DNA from: Nodosilinea nodulosa PCC 7104
GTDB taxonomy: Bacteria > Cyanobacteriota > Cyanobacteriia > Phormidesmidales > Phormidesmidaceae
DNA: 64,000 nt
NCBI RefSeq assembly: GCF_000309385.1
Contig: NZ_JH976537.1
Coordinates: 5,503,018 to 5,567,017 of the forward strand
Reading direction: 5' to 3'
Below are positions 48,932 through 58,185 of this stretch, piece by piece. The position numbers and the translations under genes are program-made. The notes beneath the pieces were generated by a model, which did not search any database, was not told the origin of the DNA, and was given only the letters and a program-made list of their open reading frames with translations. The number at the start of each line of letters is the position of its first letter. Position 1 is the stretch's first letter.

Positions 48932-50617
48932 ATGCTTCAAGGATTTCTACAACTCGTCATTGCTTTACTCATTTTGCTAGCGGTGGCTCCCTTCTTAGGG
49001 AATTACATGGCACGGGTATTTATGGGGCAGAGAACCCTGTTGGACCCCGTTGCCCGACCTCTAGAACGGCTTTTGTTTGCCTCTGGAGGCTTCTCAAACC
49101 AGTCATCTATGACTGGTGGCCAGTATGTGAGAGCAATTCTGGTCAGCAACCTGGTGATGGGGATTTTGGTCTTCGCCATCTTTATGTTCCAGGGTGTGTT
49201 GCCCCTGAACCCAACGGGTTTAAGTGCCCCCAGTTGGGATCTGGCTTTACACACTGCCATTTCATTTGTGACCAACACAAATCAGCAGCACTATTCCGGC
49301 GAAACGACATTTACCTATTTCTCCCAAGTTGGGGCTTTGGGGTATTTGATGTTTACCTCGGCAGCCACGGGTTTGGCGGTAGCGATTGCCTTCATTCGAG
49401 GCTTGACGGGTAGACCGCTGGGTAATTTTTATGTGGACCTGACCCTTTCCATTACGCGGATTTTGCTGCCGCTATCGATCGTTGGGGCGATCGCACTGCT
49501 TATCGCCGGAGTGCCCGAAACCTTCGCTGGCCCGGCTGTTGCCCAAACCCTGGAAGGAGCCACCCAGTACATCGCCCGTGGCCCCGTCGCCCACTTTGAG
49601 ATCATCAAAGAGCTGGGCGAAAACGGCGGCGGCTTCTTCGGCATCAACTCTGCCCACCCTTACGAGAACCCCAACAACTTTGTCAACCTGGTGACCAACC
49701 TCTACATGCTGATCATCCCAGCTGGGCTGATTCTCACCTACGGCATCATGGCCGGTCGGCCCCGCCAGGGCTGGTTAATTTTTGGCATGGTGTTCATCTT
49801 CTACGCCGTCATGGTCGGTATTACCGCTGTGGGCGAGTTCCAGGGCAATCCTATAGTGAATGGCATTTTGGGCAGTCCAGCCCCCAACCTGGAGGGCAAA
49901 GAAGTCCGCTTTGGCTGGGCCTTGACGGCGCTGTGGGCGGTTTCGACCACCGGCACCATGTGCGGGGCCGTCAACGGTATGCACGATTCCCTCATGCCCG
50001 CTGGCGGTTTTACCACCCTATCGGACCTGTTTTTGCAGATCATCTGGGGCGGTCAGGGCACCGGCACCGCCTACCTGTTTGTGTTTCTAATTCTCACCGT
50101 CTTTCTCACCGGGCTAATGGTGGGCCGCACGCCAGAATTCTTCAGCCGCAAAATCGAGAAGCGGGAAATCGTTTTAGCCAGCATCATCCTGCTGGCCCAC
50201 CCGATCGCCATTCTGATTCCGGGCGCGATCACCCTGGCCTTTCCCGAAACCCTGGCTGGCATCAGCAACCCTGGTTTCCACGGCATTTCCCAGGTGATTT
50301 ACGAGTATGCCTCTGCGGCGGCCAACAACGGGTCTGGCTTTGAGGGCTTGGGCGACGCCACCCTCTGGTGGAACCTCAGTGCCAGTTTCTCACTGCTGGT
50401 GGGTCGCTATATCCCCATTATTGCCCTAGTCTATCTGGCCGACAGCATGGCCCACAAACAGCCCGTCCCCGAGACCGCAGGCACCCTGCACACCGATACG
50501 TTTCTGTTCACCGGCGTCACCGCAGGCACCATCCTGATTCTCGGTGCGTTGACTTTCCTGCCGGTGTTGGTGTTGGGGCCGGTGGCGGAGGGGTTTTTAC
50601 TGGCGAGAGGGTTTTAG
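48932..50617 (+). CDS. kdpA: K+-transporting ATPase subunit A
   Basis: A 561-residue membrane subunit that forms the K+ channel-like pore of the Kdp pump. It has about ten helices and the four pore-loop sequences are recognisable ([62 protein letters not shown]). Kdp imports K+ at very low external levels using ATP. The rest of the kdp genes follow, but kdpB is separated by about 770 bases that hold an opposing gene and two repeat arrays, so co-transcription from the kdpA promoter is uncertain. Confidence 0.95.
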   Translation: MLQGFLQLVIALLILLAVAPFLGNYMARVFMGQRTLLDPVARPLERLLFASGGFSNQSSMTGGQYVRAILVSNLVMGILVFAIFMFQGVLPLNPTGLSAPSWDLALHTAISFVTNTNQQHYSGETTFTYFSQVGALGYLMFTSAATGLAVAIAFIRGLTGRPLGNFYVDLTLSITRILLPLSIVGAIALLIAGVPETFAGPAVAQTLEGATQYIARGPVAHFEIIKELGENGGGFFGINSAHPYENPNNFVNLVTNLYMLIIPAGLILTYGIMAGRPRQGWLIFGMVFIFYAVMVGITAVGEFQGNPIVNGILGSPAPNLEGKEVRFGWALTALWAVSTTGTMCGAVNGMHDSLMPAGGFTTLSDLFLQIIWGGQGTGTAYLFVFLILTVFLTGLMVGRTPEFFSRKIEKREIVLASIILLAHPIAILIPGAITLAFPETLAGISNPGFHGISQVIYEYASAAANNGSGFEGLGDATLWWNLSASFSLLVGRYIPIIALVYLADSMAHKQPVPETAGTLHTDTFLFTGVTAGTILILGALTFLPVLVLGPVAEGFLLARGF

Positions 50618-50795
50618 CGAGGGTGCGAGACTGCGAGGGTGCGTAGTGCGAGAGTGCGTGATGCGTGGATGCGAGACTGCGTCAATCTCTTGTCTTTACC
50701 TGACAATTAAACGCCCGATCGCACTACGCTCCAATGCATTACGCCTCACGCTCCATTACACTCCACGCTCTAACGCCTCAACGCCTCTCCACCTG
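50617..50795. repeat. Octamer-period array with inverted arms after kdpA
   Basis: The left arm (50617-50686) is GCGAGGGT, GCGAGACT, GCGAGGGT, GCGTAGT, GCGAGAGT, GCGTGAT, GCGTGGAT, GCGAGACT, GCGTCAAT: eight-base words with two seven-base slips. The right arm (about 50716-50795) has the complementary ACGCCTC / ACGCTCC words and runs into the last codons of the opposing gene. The first word begins on the last base of the kdpA stop codon. It could fold into a long imperfect hairpin. Confidence 0.65.
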
Positions 50796-51143
50796 AAGAC
50801 AATCCATAAACCGCCTCAACTGCCGACTGCATTTATCTACCAAATCAAACAGCTTCTCAAATTCCGACTGACTGATATGCCCTGCATCCAAAGCAACATA
50901 GGCCTGCGATCGCAATTCTCCCGCTGACGCCTTAGCAATCCCCAAAAAACTCATTCTCAGTTTTGGTGTGCGACTGTCAAACCCTTCCGCAATATTCGAC
51001 ATCACCGAAACCGCCGCTCGGCGCATCTGATCCTTAAGCCCAAAATCCCGCGCAAAAGTGCCCTGGTTCGACAGCCGATAAATCACCCGCGTCAGTTCCC
51101 GCGCCGTCTTCCACACCTCCAAATCCTCAAACTTCTGAACCAT
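50778..51143 (-). CDS. Four-helix bundle (S23/IVP-like) protein inserted within the kdp locus
   Basis: A 121-residue protein of the S23 / four-helix-bundle family: MVQKFEDLEVWKTARELTRVIYRLSNQG, KDQMRRAAVSVMSNIAEGFDSRTPK and LRSQAYVALDAGHISQSEFEKLFDLVDKCSRQL are its hallmarks. These proteins were first found as intervening sequences in 23S rRNA genes and are now spread in many genomes with unknown role; here it is not within rRNA. It lies on the strand opposite to kdpA and kdpB, flanked on both sides by octamer arrays, which suggests insertion. Confidence 0.88.
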   Translation of the reverse strand: MVQKFEDLEVWKTARELTRVIYRLSNQGTFARDFGLKDQMRRAAVSVMSNIAEGFDSRTPKLRMSFLGIAKASAGELRSQAYVALDAGHISQSEFEKLFDLVDKCSRQLRRFMDCLQVERR

Positions 51144-51210
51144 CCCTATGTCCCTTTTGACCCAACGCCCACCCCCTTAAACATTCCCAAAAACTTGGCT
51201 CAACGCTGGA

Positions 51211-51368
51211 GCGAGATTGCGAGGGTGCGTTAGAGCGAGATTGCGTTAATGCGTTTGAGCGGGACTGCGTTGGTGCGTTAGAGCAATTAGTTTTCCCAGT
51301 GCACCACGCCCCCACGCTCCCCGTCCCTACGCACCCTCGTACCACGCACCCTCGCTCTACACCCCCAC
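51211..51368. repeat. Octamer-period array with inverted arms before kdpB
   Basis: The left arm (51211-51282) has nine unbroken 8-base words: GCGAGATT, GCGAGGGT, GCGTTAGA, GCGAGATT, GCGTTAAT, GCGTTTGA, GCGGGACT, GCGTTGGT, GCGTTAGA. The right arm (about 51301-51368) is the complementary set (CACGCTCC, CTACGCACCCTCG, CACGCACCCTCGCTC). It ends about 20 bases before the kdpB ATG. Each word is anchored by GCG, with a variable core. Confidence 0.7.
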
Positions 51369-51386
51369 CTTCTATCTCCCAAAAAC

Positions 51387-53483
51387 ATGACACACACTAC
51401 TCAATCCCCCATTACCCACCCACCCGGCGGGCCTCGCGAAAATCGCCGCCACACCCCCAAAGTGAACACCTCTGGTCTTTACCAGCGCGCCTTTGGCCAG
51501 GCCTTTGCCAAGCTCGACCCCCGGGTCATGGTGAAGAACCCGGTCATGTTTGTGGTCTGGGTCGGCACCATTATCACGGCCATTCTGACGGTCAACCCGT
51601 TTATCTTTGGCCCCGTACAGGACGAAGGCCCTCGCCTGTTCAATGGCCTGGTGACGCTGATTCTGTTTTTTACCCTGGTGTTTGCCAACTTTGCCGAGGC
51701 GGTGGCCGAGGGCCGAGGGAAGGCCCAGGCCGATGCCCTGCGCTCTACTAAGTCAGAGACGACAGCCCGTCGACTGCGCCCCAATGGTTCCGTTGAAGAG
51801 GTCAGTTCAACTCAGCTGCACCGGGGCGATCGCATCAAAGTAATCGCGGGCGATGTGATCCCGGTCGATGGTGAAGTGGTCGAAGGCATTGCTTCGGTCG
51901 ATGAATCGGCGATTACCGGAGAATCGGCCCCGGTGCTGAAAGAGCCCGGCTCTGACGTGGCCAGCTCGGTCACGGGCGGCACCCGCATTCTGTCCGACGA
52001 GCTGACCATCCACGTCACCGCTGACCCTGGCAAGGGTTTCCTCGATCGCATGATTGCCCTGGTGGAAGGGGCCGAACGTACCAAGACCCCCAACGAAATT
52101 GCCCTGACGGTGCTGCTGGCGGTGCTCACCCTGGTGTTTCTAATTGTGGTGGCGACAATTCCTACCCCAGCCAGCTATATCAACAGTCCTGTCAGCATCA
52201 CCATTCTGGTGGCCCTGCTGGTGGCGCTGATTCCGACCACCATTGGCGGTCTGCTGAGCGCGATCGGCATTGCGGGGATGGACCGGGTGGCCCAGTTCAA
52301 CGTGGTGGCGACGTCGGGGCGGGCGGTGGAAGCCTGCGGCGACATCAACACCCTGGTGCTCGACAAAACGGGCACCATCACCCTGGGGAACCGTCTGGCG
52401 GAGGAATTCATTCCCCTCAACGGGCACTCAATGCAGGATGTGGCGGCGATCGCCCTGGCCGCCAGCGTGTTCGATACCACCCCCGAGGGCAAATCCATCG
52501 TGCGACTGGCCGAAAAGCAGGGGGCCAAGCTCGACTTTGAGCGCGATCGGGCTGAAGCCGTCGAATTTTCGGCCCGTACCCGCATGAGCGGCACCGACCT
52601 GCCCTCCGGCGAGGAGGTGCGCAAGGGAGCCGTCGATGCGATTCGGGGCTTCGTGCGATCGCGGGGCGGACAGGCTCCGGCGGAACTCGAAGCGGCCTTT
52701 ACCCGCGTTTCGGAGCTGGGTGGTACGCCCCTGGCCGTTTGCCGCAACGAAGACATCTACGGGGTGATCTACCTCAAAGACATCATCAAACCCGGCATTC
52801 ACGAGCGCTTTGCCCAGCTCCGCCGCATGGGGGTACGCACCGTGATGCTAACCGGCGACAACCGCATCACCGCCTCCGTGATCGCCAAAGAAGCCGGAGT
52901 CGATGACTTCGTCGCCGAAGCCACCCCCGAAGACAAAATTCAGGTGATCCAGGCCGAACAGGCCAAGGGCAAGCTGGTGGCGATGACCGGCGACGGCACC
53001 AACGACGCCCCCGCCCTGGCCCAGGCCAACGTCGGCGTCGCGATGAACTCTGGCACCCAGGCCGCCAAAGAAGCCGCCAACATGGTCGACCTCGACTCTG
53101 ACCCCACCAAGCTAATCGACCTGGTCACCATCGGTAAGCAGCTGCTGATTACGCGGGGGGCGCTGACTACTTTCTCCATTGCCAACGACATCGCCAAATA
53201 CTTCGCCATCATTCCGGCTATGTTTGCCGCCGCTGGCATCGGTGCCCTCAACGTCATGGGCCTGAACAGCCCCCAGTCGGCGGTGCTCTCGGCCCTGATC
53301 TACAACGCGCTGATCATTCCGGCGCTGATTCCGCTGGCCCTGAGGGGGGTGAAGTTCCGCCCGCTGACCGCCAACCAGCTCCTGCAGCGCAACATGCTGA
53401 TCTTTGGCCTGGGTGGCGTTATTGCCCCCTTCATCGCCATCAAGGTGATTGACCTGATTGTGGGAGGCGTGGGGCTGGCCTAG
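51387..53483 (+). CDS. kdpB: K+-transporting ATPase subunit B (P-type ATPase)
   Basis: A 698-residue P1A-type ATPase. The phosphorylation motif [11 protein letters not shown] has D326, with the TGES actuator motif ([13 protein letters not shown]) and the [26 protein letters not shown] hinge in place, and about seven membrane helices. It hydrolyses ATP to drive K+ entry through KdpA. The response-regulator-TPR gene begins 7 bases after its stop. The N-terminal 30 residues before LYQRAF are variable, as usual. Confidence 0.95.
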   Translation: MTHTTQSPITHPPGGPRENRRHTPKVNTSGLYQRAFGQAFAKLDPRVMVKNPVMFVVWVGTIITAILTVNPFIFGPVQDEGPRLFNGLVTLILFFTLVFANFAEAVAEGRGKAQADALRSTKSETTARRLRPNGSVEEVSSTQLHRGDRIKVIAGDVIPVDGEVVEGIASVDESAITGESAPVLKEPGSDVASSVTGGTRILSDELTIHVTADPGKGFLDRMIALVEGAERTKTPNEIALTVLLAVLTLVFLIVVATIPTPASYINSPVSITILVALLVALIPTTIGGLLSAIGIAGMDRVAQFNVVATSGRAVEACGDINTLVLDKTGTITLGNRLAEEFIPLNGHSMQDVAAIALAASVFDTTPEGKSIVRLAEKQGAKLDFERDRAEAVEFSARTRMSGTDLPSGEEVRKGAVDAIRGFVRSRGGQAPAELEAAFTRVSELGGTPLAVCRNEDIYGVIYLKDIIKPGIHERFAQLRRMGVRTVMLTGDNRITASVIAKEAGVDDFVAEATPEDKIQVIQAEQAKGKLVAMTGDGTNDAPALAQANVGVAMNSGTQAAKEAANMVDLDSDPTKLIDLVTIGKQLLITRGALTTFSIANDIAKYFAIIPAMFAAAGIGALNVMGLNSPQSAVLSALIYNALIIPALIPLALRGVKFRPLTANQLLQRNMLIFGLGGVIAPFIAIKVIDLIVGGVGLA

Positions 53484-53490
53484 CCCAGCT

Positions 53491-54306
53491 ATGAACCGTT
53501 TAGCGACCCCATCAATCGGACTTAAGAGCTTGCAAACCATGTCTTTTTCAGATTTCGAAGACCCAACGAGTGGCTTTTGTGAGGGGGCATCTGCCCCAGA
53601 CGGTACAGAGCCCGTTGCCTCCACTGCCAAGATTTTGGTAATTCACCATGAACGAGAAACCCAGCTCATGCTGACTCAGTATTTGCAGGCGGATGGCTAC
53701 GCGGTGAACACCGCCAAAAATTGGGAGACAGCCTTCGAGCAGCTCCAACAGCAGCCCGTTGACCTGGTGATTTTGGATCTAGCCATCTCTCAACAGGCCG
53801 GAGGCAACCTGCTTCAGCAGCTGTTGGCGTTCTACCCGGCGATTCGAGTAGTGGTGATTTGCGATCACTGTAGTTTGGAAGATGCCGTCGAGGCCATGAA
53901 GCAGGGGGCCATAGACTTTGTGCAAGAACCCCACGGCTATTTGCAGCGCCCCTTCAACCCCGCACGAATTCAAGCCGTGGTCGCTGAGGCTCTAAAACAT
54001 CCGCTTCCTGCAGCGGCGCTCTCAACTAACTACGACGAGCTGATTACCCTGGCTCGACAAGCGGCTCAACAATGTGATTTTGACCGGGCCCGTGAACTGA
54101 TTGGAGAAGCGCTCAAGCTAGCTCCTGAACGCCCCGAGGGACTGACCTTGCTGGGGCAAATTACCGAGCACCTGGGAGATTGTCTAGAAGCGCTCAAACT
54201 CTATCGAGCGGCTTACAGCCTGGACCCAGCCTATCAGCCCGCCCAGGAAAACTTGGACCGAGCCGCCTTTAGCCAGGGTAAACTCCGGCCCCGCTTCAAT
54301 CGCTGA
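53491..54306 (+). CDS. Receiver-TPR protein embedded in the kdp operon
   Basis: About 271 residues from the first ATG; a second ATG at 53539 is equally possible and neither has a good ribosome site. A receiver-like domain (about 45-170) has ILVIHHERETQLML and the phospho-Asp region VDLVILDLAISQQAGGN, but the usual acidic pair at its start is HHE. The C-terminal part has one or two TPR-like helices (ARELIGEALKLAPERPEGLTLLGQITEHLGDCLEALKLY). There is no DNA-binding domain, so it is not KdpE; it may act by protein contacts. Its place between kdpB and kdpF/G suggests a role in Kdp control. Confidence 0.7.
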   Translation: MNRLATPSIGLKSLQTMSFSDFEDPTSGFCEGASAPDGTEPVASTAKILVIHHERETQLMLTQYLQADGYAVNTAKNWETAFEQLQQQPVDLVILDLAISQQAGGNLLQQLLAFYPAIRVVVICDHCSLEDAVEAMKQGAIDFVQEPHGYLQRPFNPARIQAVVAEALKHPLPAAALSTNYDELITLARQAAQQCDFDRARELIGEALKLAPERPEGLTLLGQITEHLGDCLEALKLYRAAYSLDPAYQPAQENLDRAAFSQGKLRPRFNR

Positions 54307-54352
54307 AGACAGCCACAACATTCCCTACCTATTAGTAACGGAGATTTACGCC

Positions 54353-54604
54353 ATGAATTGGTCTAACTTACAGCCCCTAGAACGTCTCAATACCTGGCTT
54401 GAAACCGTGCAGCAGCGCCGCCACCGGGTCGCGGTGGGCTTGTTTATAGCGCTTTGCTTAAACCTTGTGATCGCACCCGCCCTCTACGCCGCCACCGAAT
54501 CTCTCGAACGCGGCAACGCCTACGCCCTGGGGCTGCTCGGCCTCGTTGTCACGGGCCTCGCCGTCTACCTCACCGCCGTCATCCTTCAGCCAGAGCGATT
54601 TTAA
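54353..54604 (+). CDS. KdpF/KdpG-like small membrane subunit
   Basis: An 83-residue protein with two hydrophobic segments: about 28-46 (VGLFIALCLNLVIAPALYA) and 58-78 (YALGLLGLVVTGLAVYLTAVILQPERF). The second helix and its end resemble KdpF, a one-helix stabiliser of the Kdp pump; the N-terminal extension fits the KdpG-type protein known from kdpABGC operons of Anabaena. It lies between the receiver-TPR gene and kdpC. Confidence 0.7.
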   Translation: MNWSNLQPLERLNTWLETVQQRRHRVAVGLFIALCLNLVIAPALYAATESLERGNAYALGLLGLVVTGLAVYLTAVILQPERF

Positions 54605-54606
54605 TC

Positions 54607-54759
54607 ATGCTGAAAAAACTGATCAATCAAATTCGTGAGCAGATTCGCTTAGGCCGAGTGCAGCGACAAATTCGACAAGCAGACCTGGAGCGGATTCGCG
54701 ATCGTCACTATCGTCGCCATAACAACAAATTCTCCAACGTTGGAACGTTGAAACGTTAG
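54607..54759 (+). CDS. Possible 50-residue basic peptide in the kdp operon
   Basis: An ATG two bases after the KdpF/G stop opens a frame MLKKLINQIREQIRLGRVQRQIRQADLERIRDRHY..., rich in Arg and Lys and probably helical. It ends 36 bases before kdpC. The composition looks protein-like and the spacing fits an operon gene, but no homologue is recognised, so it may be chance. Confidence 0.35.
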   Translation: MLKKLINQIREQIRLGRVQRQIRQADLERIRDRHYRRHNNKFSNVGTLKR

Positions 54760-54795
54760 GAACCTGTCCTCATCACCACAATTCCCCTAAAAACC

Positions 54796-55377
54796 ATGCT
54801 TCAAGACGTTATCACCAGCATCCGCACCACTGTCGTCCTCTGGATTCTGACCGCAGCCTTTTACCCCCTGCTGATCTTCGGCATTGGCCAGCTTGCGTTT
54901 CCTGCCCAGGCCAACGGCAGCTTAATCGTCAACGACCAGGGACAGGTCATTGGCTCAACCCTAATCGGTCAAGCATTTACCAGCGCAGAATACTTCTTGA
55001 GCCGCCCCAGCGCAGTTAACTACAGCGAAGGGGAAGATGCTGCCCCCACCGGCCTATCGGGGGCCACCAACCTGGCCCCCAGTAACCCAGACCTAATTGC
55101 CCTGGTTAAGGAAAGAGCCAAAATCCTTGAGGCAGCAGAAATTGAGCCCACCGCCGATCTGGTCTACAGCTCTGGCTCCGGCCTTGACCCCCACATCTCC
55201 CCCGCCAGCGCCCAGGCCCAGGTAGCCCGCGTCGCCACCGTCCGCAATATCTCCCCAGACGACCTGCAAGGCCTAATTGCTGCCCATACCGAAGGTCGCT
55301 TCCTCGGCATCTTTGGCGAACCCGCCGTCAACACCGTCACCCTGAATCTGGCGCTGGATCAATTGGGGGATGCGTAG
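54796..55377 (+). CDS. kdpC: K+-transporting ATPase subunit C
   Basis: A 193-residue subunit with one N-terminal membrane helix (about 12-32, TTVVLWILTAAFYPLLIFGIGQLAFP) and the KdpC motifs GSLIVNDQGQVIGSTLIGQAF, YFLSRPSAVNY, SGATNLAPSNP, SGSGLDPHISPASAQAQVARVA and EPAVNTVTLNLALDQL. KdpC supports ATP binding and assembly of the Kdp complex. An octamer array starts on its stop codon and separates it from the kdpD-like gene. Confidence 0.95.
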   Translation: MLQDVITSIRTTVVLWILTAAFYPLLIFGIGQLAFPAQANGSLIVNDQGQVIGSTLIGQAFTSAEYFLSRPSAVNYSEGEDAAPTGLSGATNLAPSNPDLIALVKERAKILEAAEIEPTADLVYSSGSGLDPHISPASAQAQVARVATVRNISPDDLQGLIAAHTEGRFLGIFGEPAVNTVTLNLALDQLGDA

Positions 55378-55589
55378 GAGCGCTGGAGCGTTGGGGCATT
55401 AGAGCGTAGTGCGTAGGAGCGTTAGAACGTTTCAACTTCTACATTTCCTAACGCTCCAACCCATCACCGCGCCTCGTACCTCCCACCTCCCACCTCCCAC
55501 CTCCCACCTCCCACCTCCCACCTCATACCTCGCACCTCACACCCCGCACCCCGCACCCCCGCACCCTCACACCCCGCACCCCCGCACCC
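55372..55589. repeat. Octamer/heptamer arrays between kdpC and kdpD
   Basis: The left arm (55372-55426) is GCGTAGGA, GCGCTGGA, GCGTTGGG, GCATTAGA, GCGTAGT, GCGTAGGA, GCGTTAGA. The right arm (about 55448-55589) is C-rich and includes six perfect CCTCCCA heptamers (55479-55520) followed by CGCACCC/CACACCC words up to the ATG of the next gene. It fills the whole gap from the kdpC stop codon to the kdpD start. Despite looking array-like it has no CRISPR spacing. Confidence 0.65.
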
Positions 55590-56696
55590 ATGTACGACCC
55601 CGCCTCAATCTCCGCCTCAAACGCCGCTCCGCCCGCCCGCCGAGGTAAGCACAAGATCTTCATCGGCATGTCTCCGGGTGTTGGCAAAACCTATCGCATG
55701 CTGGAGGAAGGCCAGCAGCTTAAGCAAGACGGCGTAGATGTGGTGATCGGCTTGCTGGAAACCCATGGCCGAGAAGAGACCGCTCGCATGGCCGATGGGC
55801 TCGAACTCATTCCCCGTAAACCCGTCCTCTGGCAGGGGCGAACGCTGAGCGAAATGGATACTCAGGCGATCGCAGAGCGTCGGCCACAGCTCGTCCTGAT
55901 TGACGAGCTGGCCCATACCAATGTCCCTGGCTCGGTGCGTGAGAAGCGTTACCAGGATGTGGAAGTGGTTTTAGATGCCGGTATTGACGTTTACTCCACC
56001 GTCAATATTCAGCACCTGGAAAGCCTGAACGATTTGGTATACCGAATTTCTGGCGTAGTCGTGCGGGAGCGGGTGCCCGATCGCCTGCTAGACGAAGCCG
56101 ATGAAGTGGTCGTGGTGGATGTCACCCCCGAAATGCTTCAGGAGCGGCTGATAGAAGGCAAAATCTACGCCCCCGCCAAAATTGACGAGGCCCTGCAAAA
56201 CTTTTTTCAGCGGCGCAATCTGGTGGCCCTGCGGGAGCTGGCCCTGCGCGAGGTGGCCGACAACATTGAAGAAAATGGGCGCGGCGGCCACACCCAAAAC
56301 TACTGCAATGTCCATGAACGCATTCTGGTCTGTGTTTCGACGTATCCCAGTTCAATTCAGCTGTTGCGGCGGGGGGCGCGCATTGCCAGCCATATGAATG
56401 GTCGCCTGTTTGTGTTATTTGTCGACAATCCTCGTAAGTTTTTGTCTAAGCAAGAAGCCCTCCACATCGAAACCTGCGAACGGCTCTGCGAGGAATTTGA
56501 GGGCGAGTTTTTGCGGATGGAGTCAGAGGATGTGGTAAAAGCCATTGCCAGCATTGCCACCGAAAATCGCGTCAGCCAAATTGTTTTGGGCGAAACCCAG
56601 CGATCGCGCTGGCAGCTGCTGACCCAAGGCTCGATTGTACAGAGGCTGATGCGAGCGCTTCCTAGTGTAGATCTGCACATCATTGCAACCAAGTAG
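55590..56696 (+). CDS. kdpD: KdpD sensor-domain protein without kinase domain
   Basis: A 368-residue protein equal to the N-terminal part of KdpD: residues 1-225 are the KdpD domain with Walker A GMSPGVGKT (ATP binding), LIDELAHTNVPGS and YSTVNIQHLESLNDLV; about 240-368 is the Usp-like domain with GETQRSRWQLLTQGSIVQRLM. The four membrane helices and histidine kinase part of full KdpD (about 890 residues) are missing, not decayed in the following DNA. Shortened KdpD proteins are known in Anabaena kdp operons. It probably senses K+ or cAMP-like signals and needs another partner for output. Confidence 0.92.
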   Translation: MYDPASISASNAAPPARRGKHKIFIGMSPGVGKTYRMLEEGQQLKQDGVDVVIGLLETHGREETARMADGLELIPRKPVLWQGRTLSEMDTQAIAERRPQLVLIDELAHTNVPGSVREKRYQDVEVVLDAGIDVYSTVNIQHLESLNDLVYRISGVVVRERVPDRLLDEADEVVVVDVTPEMLQERLIEGKIYAPAKIDEALQNFFQRRNLVALRELALREVADNIEENGRGGHTQNYCNVHERILVCVSTYPSSIQLLRRGARIASHMNGRLFVLFVDNPRKFLSKQEALHIETCERLCEEFEGEFLRMESEDVVKAIASIATENRVSQIVLGETQRSRWQLLTQGSIVQRLMRALPSVDLHIIATK

Positions 56697-56817
56697 ATCG
56701 CCCGGTTGTTGCATGGGCTGTAGCCCTGTGCCGATGGCCCAAGTCTGCGATCGCAATCCAGGCAACTGGTGTATCTTAGTCGGGGTACCCCCGGCCCATC
56801 GCTGGGGCCGTAATCCT

Positions 56818-58185
56818 GTGGAGAATGCTGAACCAGTGGCTTCCCTAACGCTCTTGACCCTGCCCCTGCCCCTGGGGTTGCTCTCAATTATTTTAGGTAC
56901 GGGGGAACCCAAGCCCCTGCAACCCTCTGGGTTCAACCCCACCGATCTGCAAATTGAGTGGCAGTCGCCGTGGATTGCAGAGCTGGCCCGCGACCCGGTC
57001 GTAGAGGCGATCGTGGCCGACTACGTGGCTGGACTGCAAAAGCAGGGGTGGTCAGGGCCAGACCAGGGGGTTTGGATTCAGGTGGGCCAGAGCGTGGTTG
57101 CCGAGCACCAGGGCACTGTGCTGATGCCTGCCGCCTCGCTGACCAAGCTGGCCACGTCGCTGGCCTCCCTTAAAACCTGGCCCCTCGACCACCACTTCGA
57201 TACCCTGGTCGGTCTCCACGGCACCGTGCAGGACGGCGTGCTCAACGGCGATCTGGTGATTCAGAGCAGCGGCGACCCGCTATTTGTATGGGAAGAGGGC
57301 ATTGTGCTGGCCAACCGTCTGCAGTCGCTGGGCATTCAGCGGGTGACGGGGGATGTGCTGGTGACCGGCCCGTTTATGATGAATTTTGAGGCCGAACTGG
57401 CGGATTCGCTGGGCGATCTGAAGCAGGTGATGGCGGCCGACACCTGGAGTCGGGCCGCCCGCCAGGCCTACGCCAGTCTGCCCCCGGATACTCCCCAGCC
57501 CAGCCTGCACATTGACGGCACCGCCCGCTGGATTCCAGAGGCCGACCTGGAGAACGTGCCGATTGACTGGGTGGTGCGGCACCAGTCGCTGCCGCTGCTG
57601 GATATTCTCAAAGCCATGAACATTTACAGCAACAACGCCATGGCCGAAAAGATGGCCGAGCTACTGGGTGGGCCAGGGCAGGTGATGGCGAAGGTTACGG
57701 CAGCGGCGGAGTTGCCCGCCGGGGAAATTAACCTGGTCAACGGATCGGGCCTTGGGGTCGATAACCAGATGTCGGCGCGGGTGGTGGTAGCGATCGCGCA
57801 GGCCCTGCAGCGAGAGTTGAGCAGCCAGGGCTTTTCGATCGCTGACCTGCTGCCGGTGTCGGGGGAGGATGCGGGCACGCTGCGCGATCGCCGCCTTCCC
57901 CCCACAGCCGCCGTCAAAACCGGCAGCCTCTCGGAGGTGAGCGCCCTGGCGGGGATGGTGCCCACCGCCGAGAAAGGTCCGGTGTGGTTTGCCATTCTCA
58001 ACAAGGGCTGGGATATTCCCGACCTGCGATCGCAGCAGGATCAGCTGATCCAGGCCATTCAGGCCCACTGGGGCGTGGCCGAAGCCCCCGCCGACCTGCG
58101 CCCGAAAATCCACCTGCAAACCGGGTCGTTTCGCTACGGCGACCCCGATCGCAATCAGGTGGCCCAGGAGGCGGCGCTGGAGTAG
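56818..58185 (+). CDS. dacB: D-alanyl-D-alanine carboxypeptidase/endopeptidase (PBP4 type)
   Basis: About 455 residues of an S13-family penicillin-binding protein. A signal-like helix SLTLLTLPLPLGLLSIILG opens it, then SxxK in PAASLTKLA, SxN in IYSNNAMAEKM and KTG in AAVKTGSLSEV. It trims D-Ala in murein peptides in the periplasm. No ATG fits; GTG at 56818 or 56836 is the likely start. The usual spacer domain between SxxK and SxN is present. Its last 31 bases overlap the end of the opposing glycosyltransferase-like gene. Confidence 0.88.
   Translation: MENAEPVASLTLLTLPLPLGLLSIILGTGEPKPLQPSGFNPTDLQIEWQSPWIAELARDPVVEAIVADYVAGLQKQGWSGPDQGVWIQVGQSVVAEHQGTVLMPAASLTKLATSLASLKTWPLDHHFDTLVGLHGTVQDGVLNGDLVIQSSGDPLFVWEEGIVLANRLQSLGIQRVTGDVLVTGPFMMNFEAELADSLGDLKQVMAADTWSRAARQAYASLPPDTPQPSLHIDGTARWIPEADLENVPIDWVVRHQSLPLLDILKAMNIYSNNAMAEKMAELLGGPGQVMAKVTAAAELPAGEINLVNGSGLGVDNQMSARVVVAIAQALQRELSSQGFSIADLLPVSGEDAGTLRDRRLPPTAAVKTGSLSEVSALAGMVPTAEKGPVWFAILNKGWDIPDLRSQQDQLIQAIQAHWGVAEAPADLRPKIHLQTGSFRYGDPDRNQVAQEAALE

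Noticed and set aside
53491-54306. Receiver protein in the kdp operon as KdpE
   Set aside because: No winged-helix DNA-binding domain is present; the C-terminal part is TPR-like.
55448-55589. C-rich repeated tract that might be a CRISPR array
   Set aside because: The units are 7-8 bases with no unique spacers, and no cas gene is nearby; it is a short tandem repeat.
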